The translations under genes were made by a program, and so were the position numbers. Under the pieces are notes generated by a model, which was given only the letters and a program-made list of their open reading frames with translations, was not told the origin of the DNA and did not search any database. Below, piece after piece: positions 8,840 through 17,007 of a DNA stretch of 64,000 nucleotides; within the stretch, counting starts at the first letter, position 1; every line of letters begins with the position of its first letter. This DNA comes from Pseudacidovorax intermedius (lineage in GTDB: Bacteria; Pseudomonadota; Gammaproteobacteria; Burkholderiales; Burkholderiaceae_C). Location: contig NZ_QQAV01000007.1 of assembly GCF_003350475.1 (NCBI RefSeq), forward strand, positions 62,001-126,000, given 5' to 3'.

Positions 8840-10322
8840 GGGTGTCTCCTGTCGTTCTTGCAGTGTCGGCGCGGCGGTCGCGGGGCCACCAGATCTCGGC
8901 ATGCAGGCCGGACGATGGCGCACGGTCCCGCAGCCGCAGTTCGCCGCCGTGGCGCTGGGCGATGGATCGCGCGATGGCCAGCCCCAGGCCGAAGCCGCCC
9001 GGCCGCGCGCCGCTGCCGCGCTGGAAGCGCTGGCCGAGGCGCGCACGGTCCTCGGCATCCAGGCCGGGGCCGTTGTCCTCGACGGCCAGCCACCAGCCCT
9101 GCGCATCGCTGCCGGACAGCAGCGTCACCGTGCCGCCGTCGGGTGTGTAGGCCACGGCATTGGCCACCAGGTTGGCGAAGGCCTCGCGCAGCAGATGGCG
9201 GTCGCCGACGGCGACGGGGGCGCCCTCTTCGGGCTGGATGCCCAGGTCGATGCGCTTGCGGCGGGCGGTCGGCAGCCATTGCAGTGCGACCTCGCGCAGC
9301 AGTTCGCCGCTGTCGAAGAAGGCCGCCTCCACCGGCACCGTGTCGCTGCGGCCGAGGGCCAGCAACTGCTGTGCGCTGCGCGTGGCGCTGGCGATTTCGG
9401 CTTCGAGGGCAGCGAGTGCGTCCTGCACCAGGCCCGCGTCCTGCTCGCGCCGCGCATAGTCCACCTGCATCTGCAGCGTGGTGAGATGGGTGCGCAGCTG
9501 GTGCGACGCGTCGTCCAGGAACTGGCGCTGCAGCGACACCAGTTCCTGCGTGCGCGCCATCTGTCGGTTGACGGCCTCCACCAGGGGACGGATCTCGGCG
9601 GGCAGGTTCTCCTGCGAGATGCGGTTCAGGTCGTCGGGCGCGCGCTCCTCGACCTCCTGCGCCAGCCGCGAGAGCGGCCGCAGCGCTGCCAGCAGTGCGG
9701 CCGTGGTGCCGCCCAGCATCAGGAGCAGCACCAGCAGGTCGCGCAAGGCGGCACTGCGCACGAAACGGGCGCTGAAGACCTCGCGCGACTGGGTGCTTTC
9801 GCCCACCTGGATCATCACGCGGCGCGCCGTGCTGCCGGCGGGCGTGCGCTCCAACTCGCGCTCGTAGGCGGCCAGTCGCACCGGCTCGCCGAAGTAGACC
9901 GCGTCGTAGAACACCGGCACGCCCAGGGGCGGCGGGGTGGTCGGTTGGGGGAAGTCGGCACTGCCCAGTTCGACCAGCCCGTCCGAGGTGGCGACGCGAA
10001 AGAACACCTGGCCGCTCGCCGTGAGCTCGAAGAACTCGAACATGGTGTAAGGCATCTCCAGCGAGAGGCCGCCCGAGGCGGTGGAGATGTTGGCGTCGAT
10101 GGACTTGAGGGCGCCCAGCAGCGAGCGGTCGTAGGCCGAGTTGGCGGATTCGAGCGCATCGTGCCGGGTCATCCACAGCTCCAGCGCCGTCGCCGCGGCA
10201 AGCCCCGGCAGAAGCAGCAGTGCCAGCCGCTGCCAGAGACTGCTTCGCTGAAGCCAGCGGGCGACGCGCGGGCGCAGCCCCAGGCCCGCGGCGGCCGGCG
10301 GCTCAGTCCGGCTCGAGCACAT
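8808..10322 (-). CDS. TctE-like sensor histidine kinase with altered H-box
   Basis: This protein of about 504 residues has a transmembrane helix near 32-52, a TctE-type periplasmic domain very similar in outline to the first TctE (MPYTMFEFFELTASGQVFF), a second helix near 195-213, an H-box with H274, and an intact ATPase domain (NLVANAVAYT, DNGPGLD, FGLGLAI). The H-box reads HQLRTHL: the Pro that normally follows the Thr is His. The start is uncertain. The only in-frame ATG is at 10322, inside the end of the regulator gene; a CTG codon further in is the alternative. It overlaps the next gene, the orphan TctC, by 32 bases. Confidence 0.85.
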   Translation of the reverse strand: MCSSRTEPPAAAGLGLRPRVARWLQRSSLWQRLALLLLPGLAAATALELWMTRHDALESANSAYDRSLLGALKSIDANISTASGGLSLEMPYTMFEFFELTASGQVFFRVATSDGLVELGSADFPQPTTPPPLGVPVFYDAVYFGEPVRLAAYERELERTPAGSTARRVMIQVGESTQSREVFSARFVRSAALRDLLVLLLMLGGTTAALLAALRPLSRLAQEVEERAPDDLNRISQENLPAEIRPLVEAVNRQMARTQELVSLQRQFLDDASHQLRTHLTTLQMQVDYARREQDAGLVQDALAALEAEIASATRSAQQLLALGRSDTVPVEAAFFDSGELLREVALQWLPTARRKRIDLGIQPEEGAPVAVGDRHLLREAFANLVANAVAYTPDGGTVTLLSGSDAQGWWLAVEDNGPGLDAEDRARLGQRFQRGSGARPGGFGLGLAIARSIAQRHGGELRLRDRAPSSGLHAEIWWPRDRRADTARTTGDTHEASRPGTPT

Positions 10323-10968
10323 AGCCCAGCCCGCGCAGGGTGACGATGCGCGCGCCACTGCCGTCCAACCGCCTGCGCAGCCGGTAGACCAGCACTTCGA
10401 CGGCCTCGGGGTGCACATCGTCCTGGTCCGAGAAAACGCGGTCGACGATCTGCTGCTTGGACAGCGGCTCACCCGTGCGCTGCGCCAGCGCCCGCAGCAC
10501 GGCGGACTCGCGCGGCGACAGCGCCAGCACCTCGCCATGCAGCGTGAACTGCCGCCGTGTGCCGTCGTACACCAGTGGGCCGCAGGCGAAGCGCGGATGC
10601 TCCACGCCGCGGGCGCGGCGCACCAGCGCATGCAGCCGCGCCTCCAGCTCGGCAAGGGCGAAGGGCTTGGCCAGGAAGTCGTCGGCGCCCGCATTCAGCG
10701 CTGCCACCTTCTCGTCCACCGAATCGCGCGCGGTGAGGATGAGCGCCGGGATGCGCTGGTCGCGCTCGCGCAGGCGCTGCAGCACGCGGTGGCCGTCCAG
10801 TCCCGGCAGGCCCAGGTCGAGCACCAGGGCGTCGTGGTCGCGCTGCTGCAGGGCGCGGTCGGCGAGGCGGCCGTCGTCCACCCACTCGACCTGGATGCCC
10901 GAATGCTCCAGCGCCCGGCACAGCCAGGTGCCGAGGGTGTGTTCGTCTTCCGCCAGGAGGATGCGCAT
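10303..10968 (-). CDS. TctD-like response regulator (OmpR/PhoB family)
   Basis: This 221-residue regulator has a receiver with E7-D8, phosphoacceptor D51 (LVLDLGLPGLDG) and a conserved AKPF lysine, then a winged-helix domain ending RGLGYVLEPD. It is similar over its full length to the TctD at 297-974. It is the first gene of a regulator-kinase-receptor operon. Likely targets are its own operon and a carboxylate transporter; the sequence shows no obvious operator. Confidence 0.87.
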   Translation of the reverse strand: MRILLAEDEHTLGTWLCRALEHSGIQVEWVDDGRLADRALQQRDHDALVLDLGLPGLDGHRVLQRLRERDQRIPALILTARDSVDEKVAALNAGADDFLAKPFALAELEARLHALVRRARGVEHPRFACGPLVYDGTRRQFTLHGEVLALSPRESAVLRALAQRTGEPLSKQQIVDRVFSDQDDVHPEAVEVLVYRLRRRLDGSGARIVTLRGLGYVLEPD

Positions 10969-11021
10969 GGGGGCCGATGCTAGCTGCGGCCCATGGCCGC
11001 GTCGGCAGCCGGCGGCGCCGG

Positions 11022-12032
11022 TCAGTCGGGCTTGATGTTGGCCCGCGCGATGACCTTCTGCCAGCGGGCCTGCTCGGCCGCGATGAACTGCGCGAACTGC
11101 TCCGGCGTGCCACCGACCACCTCGGCCGCATCGGCGCTCATGCGCTCCAGCGCGGGCGGCGACTTGGCCGCCTTCATGGTCTCGGCGGAGAGTTTGGCCA
11201 GGTGGGCCGGTGTCATCGAGGCCGGGGCCATCATGCCGTACCACTGCGTCATCTCGAAGCCCGGGAAGCCCTGCTCGGCCACGGTGGGCACATCGGGCAA
11301 CTGCGGCAGCCGGCGGGTGGAGCCGGTGCCGATGCAACGCAGCTTGCCCGACTTGATGAAGGGAATCACGGCCGCCGCGCCGATGGCCGAGGCCTCCAGC
11401 CGGCCGGCCATCAGGTCGGTGAGCATGGGGCCGGTGCCCTTGTAGGGCACGTGCAGCATGAAGATGTCGGCGCTCATCTTCAGGTATTCCATGGCCAGGT
11501 GACCGGCACTGCCGTTGCCGGCCGAGCCGTAGCTCAGGCGGCCCGGGCGGCTCTTGGCATAGGCGACGAACTCCTTGAGGTTCTTGGCCGGCACGTCCGG
11601 ATGGATCACGTACAGGCTGGGCACCTTGGCCAGCAGGCTGACGGGCTTGAAGTCCTTGTTGGGGTCGTAGGGCAGCTTGGCGAAGATGTACGGATTGACC
11701 GCCAGCGTGCCGATGTGGCCCAGGATGAGGGTGTGCTGGTCGTCGGCACGGGCCACGTCCTGCATGGCGATGTTGCCCGCGGCACCGGGCTTGTTGTCGA
11801 CGTAGACGCTCTGGCCCAGGGTCTTGCCCAGTTCGGCCGCGGTGGAGCGCGCCACGATCTCGGACGAGCCGCCCGGTGCGAAGGGCACCACAAAGCGCAC
11901 CTGGCGCGAGGGCCAGTTGTCCTGGGCGAAGGCCAGGTGGGGCAGGGCGCCGGCGGCGACGGAGGCGGCGGCGCCCTGCAGCAGGCGGCGGCGGGTGGGC
12001 AGGGCGGGGTGGGCGAGCGGATCGTGGGTCAT
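11022..12032 (-). CDS. Bug-family periplasmic solute receptor
   Basis: This 336-residue protein has a twin-arginine-like start (PTRRRLLQGAAAS) with a signal peptide ending AFAQD. It carries the Bug pattern: VRFVVPFAPGGSSEIVAR, the glycine loop NKPGAAGN in lobe one, and YGSAGNGSAGHLAMEYLK in lobe two. Such receptors bind carboxylates in the periplasm. No TctA or TctB is attached, so it must share membrane components encoded elsewhere or act in sensing. I chose the ATG at 12032, which has a GGAGACA ribosome site; the open frame extends about 114 bases further without a sensible signal peptide. Confidence 0.85.
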   Translation of the reverse strand: MTHDPLAHPALPTRRRLLQGAAASVAAGALPHLAFAQDNWPSRQVRFVVPFAPGGSSEIVARSTAAELGKTLGQSVYVDNKPGAAGNIAMQDVARADDQHTLILGHIGTLAVNPYIFAKLPYDPNKDFKPVSLLAKVPSLYVIHPDVPAKNLKEFVAYAKSRPGRLSYGSAGNGSAGHLAMEYLKMSADIFMLHVPYKGTGPMLTDLMAGRLEASAIGAAAVIPFIKSGKLRCIGTGSTRRLPQLPDVPTVAEQGFPGFEMTQWYGMMAPASMTPAHLAKLSAETMKAAKSPPALERMSADAAEVVGGTPEQFAQFIAAEQARWQKVIARANIKPD

Positions 12033-12303
12033 GGCGTGTGTCTCCGATGGGGGAAGGCGGGCTCGGCGCCCTGGGCCCACCGACGGGCGCAGCGACGGGG
12101 GCCTTGGGCAGTGTGAACGCCTGGGGCGCGATGGTGCGCAAGACAAGCTGTCAAAAGGCTTTCAGTCGGGTGCGGGCGCTGCTTCCTGGATGTCGACAGC
12201 CGGGGGACCGGCGGCCGCCTCCCGGGTCGACGATGATCGATGCCGTTGCCGGCGTGTCGTCGCCGGCCGCCGCACGCATTTCTGTGTTTCGAAGGAGTCC
12301 TGC

Positions 12304-13041
12304 ATGTCCCTCATCGACCCGGCCATCGTGGCCGCCTTCGCGCCGCGCGGCGTCCTGCGCGCTTCCATCAACCTGGGCAACCCCATCCTCACCAACCGCC
12401 ACCCGGACACGGGCGAAGTGGGCGGCGTGTCGGTGGACCTGGCGCGGGCCTTCGCGCAGAAGCTGGGCGTGGGCATCGAGCTGGTGGTGTTCGACGCCGC
12501 CGGCAAGTCGGTGGCCGCCGTCAAGGCCGAGGAGGCCGACATCGGCTTCTTCGCCATCGACCCGCTGCGCGGCGAGGGCATCCGTTTCACCGCGCCCTAT
12601 GTGCTGATCGAGGGCGCGTACCTGGTGCGCGATGCCTCGCCCCTGCAGTCCAACGACGAGGTGGACCGCGCCGGCACCCGCGTGATGGTGGGCAAGGGCA
12701 GCGCCTACGACCTGTACCTGACGCGCGAACTCAAGGCCGCCACCATCGAACGCGCGCCCACCTCGCCGGCGGTGGTCGACAGCTTCATCGCCGAAGGCGC
12801 CGACGTCGCGGCCGGCGTCAAGCAGCAGCTGCAGGCCGATGCCGCGCGCATCGGCGGCCTGCGGCTGCTGCCGGGACGCTTCATGGTGATCCAGCAGGCC
12901 ATGGGCACGCCCGCCAGCCGGGGCGAGGCCGCGGCCGCCGCGCTGGCCGCCTTCGTGGAAGAGGCCAAGGCCAGCGGCTTCGTGGCCGAGGCGCTGGCGC
13001 GGCACGGCATCGAGGGGGCCTCGGTCGCGCCCGCGGCCTGA
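12304..13041 (+). CDS. SBP3-like substrate-binding protein without signal peptide
   Basis: The 245-residue protein has the bacterial extracellular solute-binding family 3 fold pattern: GVLRASINLGNPILT, GVSVDLARAFAQKLG, an acid-rich EEADIGFFAIDPLR and RFTAPYVLIEGAYLV. These proteins normally bind amino acids in the periplasm for an ABC importer. Here the protein starts directly with the domain (MSLIDPAIVAAFAPRGVL), with no signal peptide, and an AAGGAG ribosome site supports the ATG at 12304. No permease or ATPase is adjacent. A cytoplasmic ligand-binding role, or an enzyme such as a cyclohexadienyl-dehydratase-like member of this fold, is possible. Confidence 0.75.
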   Translation: MSLIDPAIVAAFAPRGVLRASINLGNPILTNRHPDTGEVGGVSVDLARAFAQKLGVGIELVVFDAAGKSVAAVKAEEADIGFFAIDPLRGEGIRFTAPYVLIEGAYLVRDASPLQSNDEVDRAGTRVMVGKGSAYDLYLTRELKAATIERAPTSPAVVDSFIAEGADVAAGVKQQLQADAARIGGLRLLPGRFMVIQQAMGTPASRGEAAAAALAAFVEEAKASGFVAEALARHGIEGASVAPAA

Positions 13042-13050
13042 CGGCCTTCG

Positions 13051-13075
13051 CCTGGGGCCGAGGGCATGGCCCAGG
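13051..13075. terminator. Possible bidirectional hairpin between convergent genes
   Basis: Between the SBP3-like gene (stop 13041) and the GntR gene (stop 13089) the sequence CCTGGG-GCC pairs with GGC-CCAGG around a short loop. There is no T-run on either side, so it is a weak terminator candidate. Confidence 0.3.
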
Positions 13076-13088
13076 TGGCGGCAGACGC

Positions 13089-13832
13089 CTACTGCGCCTG
13101 CAGCATGCCCGACAGCACGCGGTGCTTGGACTGCTCGATGTGGGCCATCATCCGTGCCAGTGCGCCGGCGCGGTCACTCGCTGCCAGCGCATGCAGGAAG
13201 TCCAGGTGCTCGCGCATGGCGGGCACCACCTGCATGGGCCGCAGCGAGTCGGCGTCGTAGCGGATCAGCCGCACGTGCAGGCTGTTGACGCGGTAGATCT
13301 CCGACAGGATCTCGTTGCCGATGGCGTCGACCATCGTGTCGTGCAGGCCCCAGTCGACGGCCTGCGCGTCCTTCTCCAGCGTGGCATCGGGCTCGGGCTG
13401 CAGGGCCCGTTGCAGGATCGCCTCGTGCTGCTCGATCAACCGTGTCACCGTGGCCGCGCTGGCCGTGGCCGCAAAGTGCTGCACCGCCTCGCGCTCGACC
13501 ATGGCACGCACCTGCCAGGCGTTGCGGATGAGCTTGAGGTCCACCGGCGCGATCTGCAGTCCGCGCTTGGGCACCGTCTTGATGAGCCCGGCCGCCTCCA
13601 GCCGCGGCACCAGTTCCCGCACGGCAGCCAGCGGCATCTTCAGCAACTCCATCAGCTCGCGCTGCGAGACGAACTGCCCCGGCCGGATCCGCGCATCGAT
13701 GATCTGCTGACGGAAGCCGTGGTAGGCCAGGGTGCGCTGTGCCACCGGCTCTCCGGCCGGTGAAGAGGGCGGGGGCGTGGCCGCGGAGCGGACGGGGCGG
13801 GAAGAGGTACGGGCCGGAGCGGTGCTGCGCAT
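13089..13832 (-). CDS. GntR-family transcriptional regulator (FadR/FCD subgroup)
   Basis: This 247-residue protein has a low-complexity Ser/Pro/Ala start (1-28), a GntR winged helix at about 30-98 (VSQRELMELLKMPLAAVRELVPRLEAAG, split by turn) and an FCD ligand-binding domain to the end, with His residues in HDTMVDAIGN and HLDFLHAL that may bind metal. It is transcribed away from the aldolase-DhaKL operon, and two palindromes lie in the space between. Repression of that operon, relieved by an organic acid, is the natural inference. Confidence 0.88.
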   Translation of the reverse strand: MRSTAPARTSSRPVRSAATPPPSSPAGEPVAQRTLAYHGFRQQIIDARIRPGQFVSQRELMELLKMPLAAVRELVPRLEAAGLIKTVPKRGLQIAPVDLKLIRNAWQVRAMVEREAVQHFAATASAATVTRLIEQHEAILQRALQPEPDATLEKDAQAVDWGLHDTMVDAIGNEILSEIYRVNSLHVRLIRYDADSLRPMQVVPAMREHLDFLHALAASDRAGALARMMAHIEQSKHRVLSGMLQAQ

Positions 13833-13892
13833 GGGGGCATGGTACGTGGACTGGCACGGTCTGCGCCTGGGTGATCGCAGTTCGGGTTATCA

Positions 13893-13915
13893 CTGAAGTT
13901 CAGCTAACATGTCAG
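13893..13915. promoter_or_regulatory. Two adjacent palindromes, probable operator
   Basis: CTGAAGTTCAG at 13893-13903 is a perfect inverted repeat around a central G. It is followed without gap by CTAACATGTCAG at 13904-13915, which is palindromic except for one pair. They lie between the GntR gene and the aldolase operon and overlap a candidate promoter. Binding by the GntR regulator is inferred from position. Confidence 0.5.
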
Positions 13916-13927
13916 TGCGCTTATAGT
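13899..13927 (+). promoter_or_regulatory. Candidate promoter of the aldolase-dhaKL operon
   Basis: TTCAGC at 13899-13904 and TATAGT at 13922-13927 are separated by 17 bases and lie about 90 bases before the aldolase ATG. The -10 box is good and the -35 box is weak, as expected for a regulated promoter. The spacer is filled by one of the two palindromes, which would suit repression. Confidence 0.42.
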
Positions 13928-14016
13928 TGCATCACAGTGCGGCAGACAGGCGGCGCAGCGCGGCCGGCCCATCGCCGGCCTCGACCTCGAACCTCTTTCC
14001 CTTTCACGGAACCACC

Positions 14017-14907
14017 ATGGCTCTCCAGCTCCAGGGCGTCATCCCGCCCCTCGTCACCCCCTTCACCGCCGACGGCGACATCGACGAGGCCGCCTACCGG
14101 CAGGTCATCCGCTTCAACCTGTCCAAGGGCGTGCACGGCGTCTGCCCGGGCGGGAGCAGCGGAGAAGGCCACACGCTCACCGCCGAGGAGTTCCAGCGCC
14201 TGCTGGAGATCACGGTGGAAGAGGTGAACGGCGCCGTGCCCATCGTGGCCGGCATCATTGCCAACAGCACCCGAGAGGCGATCCGCCGCGCCAAGTCCAT
14301 TGCCCACCTGCCCATCGCTGCGCTGCAGGTCACGCCGGTGCACTATCTCTTCAAGCCCGACGAAGAAGCCACCTTCCGCCACTTCAAGGCGCTGACCGAG
14401 GCCGTCGACATCCCGGTCATCATCTACAACGTCGTGCCGTGGAACTACCTGAACCCGGCGCAGATGATCCGCCTGATGAAGGAGCTGCCGGGCGTGCAGG
14501 GCATCAAGCAGAGCCAGGGCGACCTCAAGCTCATGGCCGACCTCGTGCTGGGCGTGCCCGAAGGCTGCAAGGTCTTCTCGGCCGTCGACGCGCTGCTGTA
14601 CTCGTCCTTCGCGCTGGGTGCGCACGGCACCATCGCCGCCACGCCGGCCGCGCTGCCGGGCGTGTGCGTGAACCTCTGGAACACCGTGCAGGCCGGCGAC
14701 CACGTCAAGGCGCTGGACATGCACCGGTCCATGCTCGCCTTCTGGAATGCGGTGGTGGCCGACAACCTGCCGGCCAACCTCAAGACCGCCATCGCGCTGC
14801 AGGGCTGCCCGACCGGCCTGCCGCGTGCGCCCATGCCGCCCACCACGCCGGAACAGGAGGCCCGCATCCGCAAGGCCCTGGACGACGTGCTGCGCTTCGA
14901 CGCCTGA
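14017..14907 (+). CDS. DapA/NAL-superfamily class I aldolase
   Basis: This 296-residue TIM-barrel protein has the superfamily landmarks: VCPGGSSGEGHTLTAEE (the phosphate/carboxylate loop), Y137 in IIYNVVPW and the Schiff-base lysine K164 in GIKQSQGD. Members cleave or condense 2-oxo acids with pyruvate-like substrates, e.g. dihydrodipicolinate synthase or 2-keto-3-deoxy sugar acid aldolases. A biosynthetic DapA role is unlikely because the gene heads an operon with a solute receptor, DhaKL and a GntP permease; breakdown of a sugar-acid or similar compound is more likely. The exact substrate cannot be read from the sequence. I chose the ATG at 14017 by family length and start (MALQLQGVIPPLVTPF). 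Confidence 0.85.
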   Translation: MALQLQGVIPPLVTPFTADGDIDEAAYRQVIRFNLSKGVHGVCPGGSSGEGHTLTAEEFQRLLEITVEEVNGAVPIVAGIIANSTREAIRRAKSIAHLPIAALQVTPVHYLFKPDEEATFRHFKALTEAVDIPVIIYNVVPWNYLNPAQMIRLMKELPGVQGIKQSQGDLKLMADLVLGVPEGCKVFSAVDALLYSSFALGAHGTIAATPAALPGVCVNLWNTVQAGDHVKALDMHRSMLAFWNAVVADNLPANLKTAIALQGCPTGLPRAPMPPTTPEQEARIRKALDDVLRFDA

Positions 14908-14946
14908 GACGCGGCCATCCTTCCTCGAACAATGGAGACAACGCGC

Positions 14947-15933
14947 ATGAAGATCCAACGCCGTGGCCTGCTCAAGGCCGGAACCCTCGCCGCCCTGGGC
15001 GGCCCGCTTATCGCGCCGGCCTGGGCGCAGGGTGGCGCCTTTCCCAACAAGCCGGTGACCATCGTCGTGCCCTTTCCGGCCGGCGGCAACACGGACATCG
15101 TGGCCCGCACGGTGGCCGTCGCCCTTGGCAAGGTGCTGGGCCAGTCGGTGGTGGTCGACAACCGCGGCGGCGGGGGCGGCTCCATCGGGGCCAACGTGGT
15201 GGCCCGCGCACAGCCGGACGGCTACACGCTGCTGCTGTGCGGTGCCGGCGTGGTCGTGACCGTGCCCGAGATGGTCAAGACGGCCTACAGCCGCAAGGAC
15301 TTCGCGCCCATCGGGCTGGTCAACAAGAGCTCGATGGTGCTGCTGGCGCGCAAGAACGATCCGCGCTTCAAGACCTTCCAGGAATTCGTCGCCTATGCCC
15401 GTTCGGGAGAGGGCAAGGTCAATGCCGCGCATTCCGGCCCGGGCACGCCCAACCACCTGGCCCAGCTGCAGCTGGAGGCACTGCTGAAGGCCAAGTTCAC
15501 GCCGGTGAGCTACAAGGGCTCCGGCCCTGCGCTGGTCGACCTGATCGGCGGCCAGGTGGATGTGCACTTCGACCAGGTCACCAGTTCGCTGCAGCACATC
15601 CGCGCCGGCACGCTCGAGCCGCTGGCCGTGCTCGGCCCCACGGAAGACCCGGCACTGCCCGGCGTCAAGACCGTGGCCGAGCTGGGCTTCGGCCAGATCG
15701 ACGGCACCACCTATGTCGGCGTGCTGGGCCCGAGCGGCATGCCGCCAGCCTTGCAGGAACAGCTCGCGAAGGCACTCGCGCAGGCCGTGCAGGATCCGCA
15801 AACCGTGCGCAGCGCGCGGGAGCTGGGCAGCGTGGCCATCTCCAGCACGCCGCAGGAGTTCGGCCGCATCCTGGATGCCGAGTACACGCTGGCCAGCGCC
15901 GCCGCCAAGGATGGCCGCCTGAAGGTCGATTGA
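14947..15933 (+). CDS. Bug-family periplasmic solute receptor
   Basis: The 328-residue protein has a twin-arginine-like signal (IQRRGLLKAG, cleavage near AWAQG), VTIVVPFPAGGNTDIVAR, a glycine-rich loop NRGGGGGS and HSGPGTPNHLAQLQLE. It is the second gene of the aldolase operon and has a GGAGACA site before the ATG at 14947; an in-frame ATG at 14932 is less likely because it overlaps that site. It should bring the operon's substrate to a membrane partner. No TctAB is present, and the GntP permease in the same operon does not normally need a receptor. Confidence 0.87.
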   Translation: MKIQRRGLLKAGTLAALGGPLIAPAWAQGGAFPNKPVTIVVPFPAGGNTDIVARTVAVALGKVLGQSVVVDNRGGGGGSIGANVVARAQPDGYTLLLCGAGVVVTVPEMVKTAYSRKDFAPIGLVNKSSMVLLARKNDPRFKTFQEFVAYARSGEGKVNAAHSGPGTPNHLAQLQLEALLKAKFTPVSYKGSGPALVDLIGGQVDVHFDQVTSSLQHIRAGTLEPLAVLGPTEDPALPGVKTVAELGFGQIDGTTYVGVLGPSGMPPALQEQLAKALAQAVQDPQTVRSARELGSVAISSTPQEFGRILDAEYTLASAAAKDGRLKVD

Positions 15934-15953
15934 TCCGTCTGCGCGTCTCTTGG

Positions 15954-15971
15954 GGCGGCCGCGGGGCCGCC
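15954..15971 (+). terminator. GC-rich hairpin inside the operon (attenuator or processing site)
   Basis: GGCGGCC at 15954-15960 pairs with GGCCGCC at 15965-15971 around GCGG, followed by a T-rich run (TCGTCTCTTT). It lies between the Bug receptor and dhaK, 37 bases before the dhaK start. It could reduce transcription into dhaK or protect the upstream message. Confidence 0.45.
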
Positions 15972-16008
15972 TCGTCTCTTTCGACTGCCTCTCCTCCTCT
16001 CATCTGCC

Positions 16009-17007
16009 GTGAAGAAGATCCTCAACAACCCCCAGCACTACGTCGACGAGATGCTCGACGGCCTGTGCCTGGCCCATCCTCAGCTGCAGCGCCAGGGCGA
16101 CGACGGCCGCGTGATCGTGCGTACCGGCGGCCCCGTGCCCGGCAAGGTCGGCATCGTCACCGGCGGCGGCTCGGGCCATCTGCCGGTGTTTCTCGGCTAT
16201 GTGGGTGAAGGCCTGCTCGATGCCTGTGCCGTCGGCAACGTGTTCGCCGGCCCGCGCATGGACGACTGCATGACCGCCATGCGCGCGGCCGACGGCGGCG
16301 CGGGCGTGCTGCAGCTCTACGGCAACTACGGCGGCGACCGCATGAACTTCGACATGGCGGCCGAGATGCTGGAGCTCGAAGGCATGGCGGTCGCCTCGGT
16401 GCGCGTGGCCGACGACGTGGCCAGCGCGCCGGCCGAACAGCGCGACAAGCGCCGCGGCGTTGCGGGCCTGGTCTTCGTCTACAAGGCGGCCGGTGCCAAG
16501 GCAGCGGCCGGCGCGTCGCTGGCCGAGGTCGCCGCGCTGGCACGCAAGGCGGCGGATGCCGTGCGCTCGATCGGCGTGGCCCTGACGCCCTGCGTGGTGC
16601 CCGAATCGGGCAAGGCCTCCTTCGAGATCGCCGACTCCGAGGTCGAGTTCGGCATGGGCATCCATGGCGAGCCGGGCATCTGGCGCGGACCGCTCAAGAG
16701 CGCCGACGCGCTGGTGGACGAGATGCTGGACCACGTGCTGCCCGAACTGCAGCTTGCGCGTGGCGACCGCGTCACGCTGCTGGTCAACAGCCTGGGGGCG
16801 ACGCCGCTGGAAGAGCTCTACATCCTCTACCGCCGCGCACGGCAGGTGCTGGATGAGCGCGGCATCGTCATTGCCCATCCGCTGGTGGGCCGCTACGCCA
16901 CCTCGATGGAGATGGCCGGTGCCTCGCTCAGCGTGATGAAGCTGGACGACGAACTGGCCGGGCTGCTGGCCGCACCGGCGGACTGCCCCTTCTGGAGCGT
17001 GCGCTGA
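16009..17007 (+). CDS. dhaK: Dihydroxyacetone kinase-type subunit DhaK
   Basis: This 332-residue protein has the DhaK start KKILNNP, the loop GGGSGHLP, and the covalent substrate-binding His219 in GMGIHGEPG. DhaK binds a ketose such as dihydroxyacetone through a hemiaminal and passes it to DhaL for phosphorylation. The start codon is GTG at 16009, with no clear ribosome site, chosen because it yields the conserved N-terminus. The stop and the dhaL start share a TGATG. No DhaM phosphotransferase subunit is present, so the phosphate donor is probably ATP bound to DhaL. Four-carbon substrates such as erythrulose are known for relatives. Confidence 0.9.
   Translation: MKKILNNPQHYVDEMLDGLCLAHPQLQRQGDDGRVIVRTGGPVPGKVGIVTGGGSGHLPVFLGYVGEGLLDACAVGNVFAGPRMDDCMTAMRAADGGAGVLQLYGNYGGDRMNFDMAAEMLELEGMAVASVRVADDVASAPAEQRDKRRGVAGLVFVYKAAGAKAAAGASLAEVAALARKAADAVRSIGVALTPCVVPESGKASFEIADSEVEFGMGIHGEPGIWRGPLKSADALVDEMLDHVLPELQLARGDRVTLLVNSLGATPLEELYILYRRARQVLDERGIVIAHPLVGRYATSMEMAGASLSVMKLDDELAGLLAAPADCPFWSVR

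Noticed and set aside
14017-14907. Aldolase as the biosynthetic lysine enzyme DapA
   Set aside because: The operon context is catabolic transport and kinase genes, and the gene has a dedicated GntR regulator.
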